Assembly: GCF_910592395.1 (NCBI RefSeq)
Contig: NC_088314.1
Coordinates: 16,401,998 to 16,465,997, forward strand
Length of the DNA stretch: 64,000 nt
Direction of reading: 5' to 3'
Origin: Lineus longissimus
Taxonomy: Eukaryota; Nemertea; Pilidiophora; Heteronemertea; Lineidae
The position numbers and the translations under genes are program-made. Of this stretch, positions 24,692-35,155 are shown piece after piece; position 1 is the stretch's first letter; every line of letters begins with the position of its first letter. The notes under the pieces were generated by a model that had not been told where the DNA came from, made no database searches, and saw only the letters and a list, made by a program, of their open reading frames with translations.

Positions 24692-25165
24692 CAGGGCCGT
24701 ATTTAACTTTTTTGTCCAGGGGGGGCAATGGGATAGATCGCCGAAGGCGATCTGCATGCGCCGCAGGCGCATCCGAACGGGGGGGTCTGGGGGCCCTCCC
24801 CCGGAAAAATTTGAAAATAAAAGGTCTGAAATGGCATTTTCCTGGCATTTGGAAGTGTGAATCAATAGTACTTTTACTCTAAAAAAGGACCACTTTTATT
24901 AGAAAGAAGACTAGGGATTTTACTTTATGACTTGTATGAAACTCCTCTGTCAGAATAGAAGACTAGGGTCAGGGCACTGGACTGGTCAGATTATAAGGGT
25001 TGCACCTGAGTTGATAACATCTGCTATCCATATGCTGCTATCATGCTGGTAAAGCTATGGCTAAGATTAGTCTGTCTTTTTATTACTGTCTGAAAAATTT
25101 TTTTCAACATTTATTCCACAGGGGGGGCAGCTGCCCCCCCTGCCCCCCCTCTAAATACGGCCCTG
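24692..25165. mobile_element. 474-bp inverted-repeat element with CAGGGCCGTATTTA ends
   Basis: The ends CAGGGCCGTATTTA and TAAATACGGCCCTG are perfect inverted repeats, flanked by CAGAC on both sides. The interior has GC-rich hairpins (GATCGCCGAAGGCGATC, ATGCGCCGCAGGCGCAT) and G- and C-runs (GGGGGGG, CCCCCCC). It has no coding frame. Confidence 0.8.
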
Positions 25166-25519
25166 CAGACACCCCTACCCCTCACACTCAGAAACCACAA
25201 ACGCCTACCCCTTTTCCTGCTACCTTAGTACTTCTGGATCATCAACTGCATTCAGACTTTAGTTATAATACATGTAGGTCAATCTTGATGATACAGGCTT
25301 CATGCGAATTTTTGATAAGATTAAGGCTATATTTAGCACCAGCAGTATATTAGAGGCAGAATTTATCTGGCCAACACTGGCAGATCTGCTATTTAGCTGC
25401 ACTGTTAACCTGAGCAGACATTTTATTTATAAACCCACTCAGCAGATCTCAGTCAGTGTACCTAGCAGTGGTCATTGTTTCCTTCATCGAATGCTGGAGT
25501 GGTTTAATATTATTAGCCC

Positions 25520-26060
25520 TCTTGGCCTATCGAAAATCGATGATTTGGCGTATCTAAATCGAAATCAGCTTTGATTCCGTCTGATTTCAAATATCGGTCG
25601 GTCACTGTGGGTCAGTTTATCATACAGACAGTGCGATTGGACCAAATAGTTCGATCTATTTGATTAAACAATAAATTTAGCCCAACATGTACTGTCTTAC
25701 TCAAAAGTAAAACACAGCTGTTTTATCCAGCCAAAGTCAGTCTTAGCAAAATGTATCGCGTGTGGTGCGTGGTTGGCGGTAAATGAGTCTCATTGCCTTT
25801 TTACCCAATAGAAAATAACAATTGACCGAATACAAAACCGATATCATCTTTGATTTCCTCGTTAGATTTCATACACCAGTCGGTCAATGTGGTCTCTGAT
25901 ACAGTCTGCGTGATGGTGGTCTTATCCTGATCACACAGTCTGATCACTTTTTATACGACGATCAATGAAAATGTCTGGTTGAAAAGGAAGAAGACAAATT
26001 CTGTATCCTCAGCTTGATGTTGTCAGATTTCAAATATCGGTCGGTCATTTTGGGTCAATT
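25520..26060. repeat. Three partial copies of a dispersed ~100-bp repeat
   Basis: CTGATTTCAAATATCGGTCG (25583), TTAGATTTCATACACCAGTC (25863) and CAGATTTCAAATATCGGTCG (26025) each follow CTTTGAT or CTTGATG and are followed by GGTCA. Related copies are at 21,680-21,770 and 28,395-28,460. Confidence 0.65.
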
Positions 26061-29000
26061 CATTGAGTCATAAAAATTTTTTAAAGAGGTCACAACCTGA
26101 ATTATGTCAATACCAAGCATATACGTATTTAAAAGAAATGTAACGTAGTATGTTCCAATAATTATGAAAATGAATAGGAAGTGAATGTATGCATTATTAG
26201 CCCAAAGTATATTTATCCGCGAGAGATGGTGCACTGGTTTTGTTAGTAAAAATAAGTTTCCAGCAAAATATATCGTCCGAAGAAAAATTCCATCTTTTTC
26301 GTCAACTCTATTGCTCCCTGTTCTCGGCAGACGCCAATCCACACCCTATATAAGACTGTCCCCTGCACCAGGATTTACGACAGAAATTCTGGCCCGCAGA
26401 CACAAATGTCGAGGAGAGACTGTGTGGAGAACACAACATGACCTCTAAACGACAAGCCACTTCATCTCCGCCACGGGGATGAAGTTTAGGCTGGTGAAAC
26501 CCGGAGGAAGAAGAAGAAACTGTCTGTTCTATTGCAATTATTGTAACACTAGCATTGTACCCGTGGCGCATACAGGTTCAAATGGGCTATACCTTGAATA
26601 GATTGAATTGCAATGAAAATCTAATGCAATATCAAAGGAGCCATATCGAAGAGACAAATTAAACCAACCATTTGTCCACAGACTCGGACCTAGCTGTGGC
26701 GTGCTGTATGCGTGCATATAAAAGTATATCAGTTGGTCCGATAGAGATGATGAGGCAATGCCTCGTTCCTTAGTCAGCAATATGCGCCTTTTTATACGGA
26801 GAAGAAGGAGTACCCAGATAGGCCTTCACATGTCGGCCTCCAAATGGCTCGAACCAGTTGCACTATCACTACTATAACTTTAAAATGCGTGCTCCTCCTA
26901 CATGTAGCCAGGTCTCGGGCAAGGAACTTACTCGACAGGCAAGCTAGACGTTCAGCACCGTGAGCAGCTCCTTGATAAGGCCATTTCAGGTTCAGCGCGC
27001 CTCTTCAGATCAATTATTGAAAGCTGTGGTGAGCACATAAACAGACCATGGTAACCTTCATTTAAAAATCCCTTCATAATCAAGGGCTAGCTCTGGCTTA
27101 CACAGCACCCATAAACAATAGACCACCAATTTGACCCCAGCTCCTTTCTGCGGGAAAACCCAAGTCCAGCAACCGAAAGTACCAAAAATACATTTTTGTT
27201 TACATTTGAACTGCACACATACGTTTGTTTACAATATCTTTCCCCGCGAAATCTCGAACATCAGGTGACCTGCAATCGTGGATTGAAAATAACATTAACC
27301 TTAGTTCAGCAGGTCAACAGGTACAGGCTGTTCCAATCATCCCCCTACAGCCAGCTCTTCAACAGGTAATGTTAGCCACCCCACAGGGAGTGCAGGTAAT
27401 TGATTAAGCCCCTGCATAACTAAACAGCTATGACTTGGCTTCTGTGAGTGGTAAGGAGAATTGACAGTGTACGATTAAAAATCCCTCATTACTGCTCCAC
27501 TGAATTTCCGAAAATAAACATAACGTTGCATCAGGATAACATATCACCTGCAAACGTGCACAATTTCGAGACGAAACACTACCCCCAAATGGCACTTTAT
27601 CGAGCCGCCTTATAGTATTATGATATAGATATGAATATGTATTAGGTTCACTGGTAGCAGCCAATAGGAACAAACATCCTGTGCCATCTCATACCAGGCT
27701 CTGTTATGTTATGCAACCAGGTGAACCAAGGGGTACTTGCTGTAGAGTGGGAGATTAGCCTTGGCGCTGGTCAAGTATAGACCGAGCAAAGGAAGCAAGA
27801 GGAAATAAAGAATATAAAGGATATATCACGTTGTCATTGAGTCGGAACCTTGAGGGCGAAAGTCCGTACACTATATTATGCAGTACTCCTCAATGATAGC
27901 CAGCATATGTTGAAACCTATTCATCAAAATGTAAAATAAAACTAAAATTATACTTGAAGTTAATCTTTTCACAAAACAGTCAAAACATTTGTACCTTGAC
28001 CGCTGCGTACAAACGACCAAAGCTTTATTACCCGGAAAGAGAGTCCATTAATCTTATTCTTCTGTCATGCAGGGTGTTTCAATACAAATCGGGTATTTTT
28101 TCAGGCTATATCCCGTCCGCATTAGAAGTGCATTTGTCCACCCCCAACCACAAATAATTGGGCCAATGGTATGTTGGTATAGCAGTGTCTTTTTATGATG
28201 CGCTTTTACGTACACAGTGTTGACGATTCATGACTTCTCAAGTCATTTCATCAAGGAAAATGTGTCTTGGTTTTTTATTGACTGCTTTTATTGATTCACG
28301 CATCGTGCATCAGACAGTTTCATTGATATCTATATCACTTTCATCTCTTTCTTGCCTCTTTGTGCGGACGAAATCGATAACTGATCATACCAGAAACCAA
28401 AGTCAGCTTTGATTTCGTCAGATTTCAAACATTGGTAGGCCATTATTGTGGATCAAATTTGAAAGCAGGAACATCTCATCTACACCTACATCCGTGATCT
28501 GATAGTTTTTTTATATTGATATCTAATATCATACAAATACTGGATGTTTGAGAGTGTAAATAGGCCTGAAAAATATGATGAAACAAAACGTAAGTAAAAG
28601 ATTTTTGCCGGCCTTTTGGTACGAATAGCTAACTGCCTGTGGACAAAAAGGCGTGACTATGATATTTTTGGTCTTTGGTGCCTGCGTCAAACGGGACATA
28701 CAGTAGCGTCATGCCAACAAAAGCAGAATGGAGTCTTTGAATTGGCAGCCAGTTGTTCAACTACAAGTCTGCTGAAATTGAAATGCTGGTCGTCATGACT
28801 GCAAAGATTTCGAATAAACTGTTCTCCCAAGATCCGGACTTCGGCCCTCCAGGCCTCATCAGTTGGGCAATTACAAGTCCGCTCCCATTTCTGGCATCCG
28901 CAGAGTGAAATAAATTCAACATTCCAAGTTTGAATCTTGTCAGACCTAAAAATAAAAGGCCTGATTGTTCATGAAATCAGATATTAACTTCTCAAACGTA

Positions 29001-29100
29001 CCTGTCATCTAGCCAATGATTTGTGGTTCAGACTTTGGCTGGTATAGCCCTATCACGTCTCGCTACAAGTTGCTAGCAAATGACATGTATCGTAATAACA
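26061..29100. other. Mostly anonymous; TATA-like site but no firm gene
   Basis: CCCTATATAAGACTG at about 26343 resembles a TATA box, but no convincing coding exon follows. The only other items are the Gln-rich frame (27.2 kb) and one dispersed-repeat copy (28.4 kb). Confidence 0.4.
27225..27407 (+). CDS. Gln/Val-rich 60-residue frame, possible exon of unknown gene
   Basis: The frame contains DLQSWIENNINLSSAGQQVQ and IPLQPALQQVMLATPQGVQV before a TAA. The composition (Gln, Pro, Val, Ala) recalls activation-type regions of transcription factors, but I recognise no family. Several CAGGTA or CAGGTG words could act as splice donors. It may be an exon, an exonised repeat or chance. Confidence 0.2.
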   Translation: MFTISFPAKSRTSGDLQSWIENNINLSSAGQQVQAVPIIPLQPALQQVMLATPQGVQVID

Positions 29101-29254
29101 TCAGGGCCTGGTTGTTCAAAACAAGTTTGTCACTAACGCTGGCGTTAACTTAACATAGCGTTATCTCCTTCAGTTAATCCCTTAGACTTAACGCCAAGTT
29201 ATGAGTTAACGCCAGCGTTAGGGACAAAACCTGTTTTCAACAACCGGGCCCTGA
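29101..29254. mobile_element. Small palindromic MITE (about 150 bp)
   Basis: TCAGGGCCTGGTTGTTCAAA and its near-complement GTTTTCAACAACCGGGCCCTG form the ends. CTAACGCTGGCGTTAACTT and AGTTAACGCCAGCGTTAG make an inner inverted repeat. Confidence 0.75.
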
Positions 29255-29832
29255 ACAGAATATCAAATACATACGTGCCAAATCTTTGTAAACCGTTTTA
29301 AAAAATGTAGGCAATGATCAAATGACCAAGACATTTGCAGTTGAGGGCTTGTGCCTCCGTATTGTAGCCGCCGCCCATAAATTGACGCGCGTTGTCTGGA
29401 AGCTGAGCAATGTCAATACATTGAGGGTCAAGATGGATTTCAGGAGTACAGGAAGCTGTATTTTTGTGGCTAAAGACCCATTAGAGGCATTGTGGGTTCA
29501 GCAATAGATTAAATAATCATCTTTCGTACAACAAGCACTTTTGAGATGATCCCTAGTCTTACACATAATTATCCTGCGGGCTTCCACATAATTACCCCAG
29601 GCTTCCACATAATTACCCCTAGGCTTACGCAGAATTCTGCTTTTCTCATTGGATATAACCAGTAGTCTACCAGATTCTGCCTTCGGAAAGCAATGAATCT
29701 AACAATGCATTTTGCCACATCCGAGACTTGATAGCTATTCGCCAATATCAGATGAACCAGAAGTCACAGCATCGACTTACCAGGGTTTATCGACCCTAGC
29801 GAAACAACGTATTACTATTTCAATCAGCCACA

Positions 29833-30152
29833 TACTGTAATTTCTTTCCTAAGATTAACAGTCCGGAATATCGCCGCCAAGAATAATAGTTTTTACCAGT
29901 AATGCCCACAGATCGTAATTTCCATTGAATACGCCCGCCTGTGATATCACGTGGTGTGGTTAGGGATTTGGCCAGTTCTGAATGTGTTTCAAACGTGATG
30001 TCATCCCATAGGCCTTGAGTTATGAGTTTAAATGAGCACGGAAATTGATGATGCATGGGGTATATGTGTGCCCCCCCCCCCCCCCCCAACATACATGAAT
30101 AGATAATAAGCCTGATGTATGGACTGTTAATCTTAGGAAAGAAATTACAGTA
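29833..30152. mobile_element. 320-bp element with perfect 32-bp terminal inverted repeats
   Basis: TACTGTAATTTCTTTCCTAA at 29833 and TTAGGAAAGAAATTACAGTA ending at 30152 are part of a 32-base perfect inverted repeat. Perfect ends suggest a recent insertion. A run of 17 C lies inside at 30071-30087. No transposase is encoded. Confidence 0.85.
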
Positions 30153-30327
30153 TACACGTGAATAAAGCTTGTTTCCAAATTGCTAGTAATTGGCCTAGTG
30201 TACCCCGAGTCAAGCTAGTGGACGAGTTGGCCCTTGGACAATTTTGATCGGTTCATAACAGGAACAAATATTCACCAAGGTTACATTACAGCAGACTCGA
30301 AGTTTTTTATAATATCTCCCCATTTTA

Positions 30328-30812
30328 CGGCATTTTATTCAAGCATCTATTGTTGTTTCGTACATTTGTGTACATCATAAATGTAATACACGTGCAATGG
30401 ACGCCAATACTGACAGAGAGAATATTCTTGAATATTTCGTCGGCCGGGTCTATTTGGCAAGCCGCTCGCCGAACAGGCATCTTTTTTTGTCCTGTTTGGA
30501 GAGCCGCTTGCCAAACAGCACTAAAAAGCCACCCTGTTCGGCCAGCCGGGCTTGCCAAACAGGTAAAACATTTACCCTGTTTGGCGAGCTGGAGACTTTA
30601 CTTTAATATTAATGAGTTCGGCTCTCCATTCAGGACAAGAAAAAGTCGCTGTTTGGTAAGCCGGGCTTGCCAAATAGTCACTTCCTTTTATAATATCACC
30701 ACATTTTATTCAAGCATCTGCTGTTGTTTCGTACATTTGTGTACATCATAAATGTAATACACGTGCAATGGACGCCAATACTGACTGAGAGAATATTCTT
30801 GAATATGTTGTC
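30328..30812. repeat. ~115-bp direct repeats flanking a TTGGCAAGC-rich segment
   Basis: CATTTTATTCAAGCATCT through GAGAATATTCTTGAATAT occurs at 30331-30437 and again at 30702-30808 with few differences. Between them, GGCAAGCC/GGCTTGCC and CTGTTTGG words recur in both orientations. Confidence 0.85.
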
Positions 30813-30984
30813 CGCTTCGGAGAATCCTCTTGGTGAGACATAACAAGGTGAGACTAATTCAATGATGATGGTATCATTCATAGTTCCGGTGGTACATGAA
30901 TGAATTGGAGAGTAATATAGCCGTCACTGATTGTTTCTGTTCTAGAAGAAATACGTGTATTTAATCCTTTATTCAAGGGTTAAG

Positions 30985-31200
30985 TTCGTATTCAATCTTT
31001 GGTCAGGAAAATAGAAATGCAGTTATACACAATGCCATAGTGTAGTTATTATGCATGCAACTTTGCTGAAACTAGGTATGAATAGTATTTGTATATCTTT
31101 CTACACATCGGCAGTGTTCACATTTATATCAAATATGTATTTATGTAATTGGAAATTTTCAAAAATTCAATCACAAATTCTCAATCGAACGGCCGACGTG
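30985..31200. mobile_element. Foldback family copy
   Basis: It begins GTTCGTATTCAATC and contains GAAATGCAGTTATACACAAT and TTCTACACATCGGCAGTG. It ends TCAATCGAACGGCCG. Orientation is opposite to the 21.9-kb copy. Confidence 0.65.
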
Positions 31201-31534
31201 TAGGCCTTTCGGCCTTTGAAGTGACCCTATCCCAGCATTCTGGTTGCGACTACGTCCTCGAGAGACCTATTTGGGATCAATGCAAATAATAATCTTACTC
31301 AACGGAATCTCTGCCTTCGGTGTTTGATTATGACATTCCCACCGTTGACTGTGAGTTGAATCAAGAGTCGTATGGTTGGCTCATCTAAGACTCTTGTTGA
31401 GGAAACAGGAGTAAAATACATTTTCACACTCCCCAAAACTCTATCGATATATACCACGAGGAATATTTCCCCTGTTAGGGAAGACCACCTTATGGGCCTC
31501 ATCCATGTGCTCAAAAATTTGAAAACTGATCATG

Positions 31535-31725
31535 AACTCCAATTTGAAAACATATAATTGTAAAAGTCTCACTGAATATAAATTTCAACACTGCTGTTCT
31601 GAAAAAAAACTGATATATGTAAATACCTAATTTCAGTGAATTTGCATGCATAACAACTGCACTACGGCATTGTGTGTTTTTACTTTTCTTAGTCACCAGT
31701 AAATACGTTGAACACGAATGGTGTT
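31535..31725. mobile_element. Foldback family copy (degenerate)
   Basis: Contains TTTGCATGCATAACAACTG, CACTACGGCATTGTGTG and CACCAGTAAATACG. The terminal CGTTCGT motif is eroded at the left end. Confidence 0.5.
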
Positions 31726-33890
31726 TCTCTTTCAAAAATCGAGCATTTGACAAGATTTCATGAGCGTAGACATGATGCCCGTCTGGCGAGTACAAAGTTG
31801 ACTTGTATGACAATGAAACTGCGAGTTTCCAGTAATATGGGGTATCAGAGAATTACTCTATGGTACATTTACGTTGCCTAGCTTGAACTTTGTAACGATT
31901 ATTTCTGGCCTCTCTATATAAACCAAAAAAAGTCCAAAGTTCAAATCAACGATGATGGAACCCAGGGTAGGAATGCAATCCCGCTGTCAATTCCCTTCAT
32001 TAGGGACTCAATTGTACCCGCCAAACATTTGCCAACTCCTTCTCAAAGCTTCTTTGATCCCAAACATTGCAAACATTCAGTCAAAAGGTGTACGTATGTG
32101 GTCGGGATAATTAAGTCGGCTATTAGATTATGTGGGCGAGGGAGGTGGTCTGCAATCGCCTGGTGAGTGATTAGCCGGCCGGAGGATGACCGGGGTGGAA
32201 AAGGACGCGGCCCCATCAGGAATGCTGGTCAGGCTTAATCAGTCCCGCTGAAAGTAGAGTAAATAACCATTGGTGATCTTACAGACAGGAAAGATCTGAT
32301 TAGAGAACCCTAATCTAGATCAGTACGCTGTGGAAGACACTCTCGTTCATTTCAGGAGTGCACGCAAAAAGCCTAAAATGGATGGGAGTACTTGACAGTG
32401 CTTGTTAGCATGCGTAGTTCGATTTTGGCAAAGCGAGTGAAAGTCTAAAAAGCTATACATGTATATTCCATTACAAAAATTACACAAGTTCCGTAACAAC
32501 AGGCCGTAACGCCTTTTTTGAGAATTTTTGTTTGAATGTGGGCAAAGCTATATTGTTTAAATAATTCGCAAACGGCGACATGAGTGTGGTGTTCGAACAT
32601 TTTAGATTTTCCAATTAAAGCGGACAGCACAGACAGCTGGTGTATCATGTAAACGTATTCATTAGTGAGCGAGAAAAAATAAAAATATCAACAGAAATCT
32701 CTAAAGAAATTACTGCAAATTTGGATTTTACGCCATCGATTTTGCTATATGACACAGATATAGATTTGGTAGCAGGGTCAGAAAGGTGAACCGTCTGACT
32801 TTGCGTGAATGTTGTTTTAGATACTTCCTCTGAAACTGCAGGGCGCATTAAGCGGGGCTGCAGCTCCCAGTCCGACCCCCCCCCCCCCCCCCGACATCTC
32901 TAGGCAGATTTAATCCCTTGTTCTGCCCCCCTCGCAACAGCCACCAGAGTGCCTATTGCCTATTGCCTATTGCCTATTGCCGTGGTTTTTTATTCTCTTC
33001 ACGCGCCGTATGAACTCCGCGTTACGCACTTCCGCCTCCTACTAGATACTGTATAATCAAATACAGCCTCGTCCCAAGTCATTGCGCCTCCGCCAATTCC
33101 TGACGCAAGGTTGGATTGCAGCTACGTTGAACCTTAGAGTTGAACGGAGCCATCGACCACCCAAATATCACGAGATCTCGCAGGGAAGCGCGTGGTTTTA
33201 CCAGGCTGAATAAAATATGACATTGTGTGCATGTAGGATATTAAACCTCGACAAAGGAAAAGCATCCCAAATCCCCAATCGCAACATGGCAAGCAGAATT
33301 AAAGAAAAACCACAACAGAAAGTGTAAGGATTTAGTTGGAATAAACAAGTCCCATCTGGTGGACACATTAATCATCCTGTACGCATCGAGTGATGTTCTG
33401 GGGAGTATCATAATATTTTCTTTAGAGCCCACACACAAATCACCAGGGACATGCCGACCAACCGGCGATGAACGACAATCCTAAAATCTTCTCTGGATGT
33501 ACGGATAACGCCGGGAGATCATGATCAGAGACCGTGGATGACTGTAGTGTACCAGTATTAAACAAGGTGCAGGTCATATCGCTCTGACATCTCACTCAGC
33601 GTGTTTTGGATGCATGTGTCATCATTTGAAAGAGTTTTCTTTCAACTACATGTACATGTGTATAAATCCATGAAATAACTACATGTATTTTTCCAAACAT
33701 AACATCCCACTTGCCGAGCTCCCGACCTCGGCGTGTGATCTCCCTCTTACTTGGGGTGGCAGTATAAGTACGGCTTCGTGTAAACATTTACTAAAGCCGT
33801 GAATAATAAAAACGACAAGATAGGGCAGCAGGACCACCACACTGCGACCCGGCCACCTTTTCCAAGGGTTGTTACCAACAACATATCTAG
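31726..33890. other. No recognisable gene
   Basis: Frames of 60-70 codons occur on both strands without family resemblance. The short repeats listed separately are the only structure I see. Confidence 0.45.
32951..32981. repeat. Heptanucleotide repeat (GCCTATT)n
   Basis: Four perfect units of GCCTATT and a partial one. A C-run (32876-32892) lies 60 bases upstream. Confidence 0.9.
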
Positions 33891-33904
33891 TGCATGACTA
33901 GTAT

Positions 33905-34035
33905 TAAGTTAGACCCGTGCTCGCGCGAGACGGGTCGCCGGCGGAGGAGACGCTCGGTCGGAGCAGCCGCGGCAGGGCCAGGCGAGAGGCCGAGAGTACA
34001 GCGTCCCATCAGAGACAATGATCACCGAACTGGGC
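33905..34035. other. Short GC- and CpG-rich island
   Basis: CCCGTGCTCGCGCGAGACGG, GTCGCCGGCGGAGGAGACGC and neighbouring sequence form about 130 bases far richer in GC and CpG than the surroundings. A 64-codon frame with an Arg run crosses it. It could be a promoter island, a captured rDNA-like piece or chance; I cannot tell. Confidence 0.4.
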
Positions 34036-34954
34036 GTTGTCGCCAGATAACGAGCAATTTTGCCTTGACACCCGCCGATTCATCCTGACTCTCATGCGTT
34101 TGCGTCACCACGATCGAGCTCCTCAAACCCATGACGTATTCCTTTCTCGGCACGCTCTCAGCGCGTGCCCCAATCACAGCGCTGGTATGAAAACTTAAAG
34201 AGGGCAAATAAAAGTTGTCCAACCTCGTCGCCTGTTTTGGCAACGGTCAAACAAATGCAATTGTTAGTGTATTGTTAGAATCCGTTTAATGGGCACAGGG
34301 TTGTAGGCAGAAATTCGTTCTCCTGGGATAGCCAAGACAAAAACTAGCTTTAATTCCACAAATTCTAAAGTACTTTTCATCTACGTGTTTCCCCTTCGCC
34401 ATGGCAAAACATGAATTATCACAATTCTAAATCGTATTGTCGTGGATATTTCAAATCGTATTTGTCGCTCGGAATCGGATACTACTGCAGTTGCTGAGAT
34501 CGTTGTTCTGATTGGTCCAAAATCAAGGCTACTTGCCTGGGCCAAAAAACAGCTTCTGAGGCGGAAAATGACAAGGGTAATAGCGATCTCAAAACATTGC
34601 GGGTCAAGATGCCGCCGATTCGGCAGCCGCCTTAATACCAACAGCTAGATCTGTGCTGTCTCCGTGAAACTCCCCGATCTACCTAAGCTTTGGTACTGGT
34701 ATCTCCTTGCTTAGTCGAATCGGGGGGTTTTGAAGATTATCGCCCGAATTGGCGACAACACACCGTTTAAGAATCATAGGTCTGACTGGTAAAAAAAAGG
34801 ATGCGCAGGCACACGCTTGGGGTCAAGGTTATTACGGTTTTTACTAACTATATGCAGTACAGATCATGGAGCCCCCTGCACGTAGTGCCATAACCCCCCC
34901 CCCCCCCTTGTAGCCATGAAAGCCCAGAAGAAATAACCAAACGATCTATACAAT

Positions 34955-35155
34955 ATGTGTATAGAAAATTCTATATCAGAAATGTATTCAAAAATCTTTA
35001 CAAAATCTCAATAGAATCTACATGTATATAGGCACTCTATATAAAAATTCTATGACGATACTGTGTTTGCCATTTTCTATATAGATTCTTTATAGAAATT
35101 TCTATATAGATTCCATAGATTCTGTATTGATTTTTCCTAGAAATTTTTGCCAGCG
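34955..35155. repeat. AT-rich palindromic repeat (TTCTATATAGA-type)
   Basis: AATTCTATATCAG, TTCTATATAGATTC, TAGAAATTTCTATATAG and similar words alternate in both orientations. A similar AT-rich stretch is at 45,480-45,790. A C-run lies just upstream at 34895-34908. Confidence 0.5.

Noticed and set aside
26340-26560. LTR or promoter with CCCTATATAAGACTG
   Set aside because: A TATA-like word is followed by plausible LTR-like sequence, but I found no second copy, primer-binding site or gag/pol frame.
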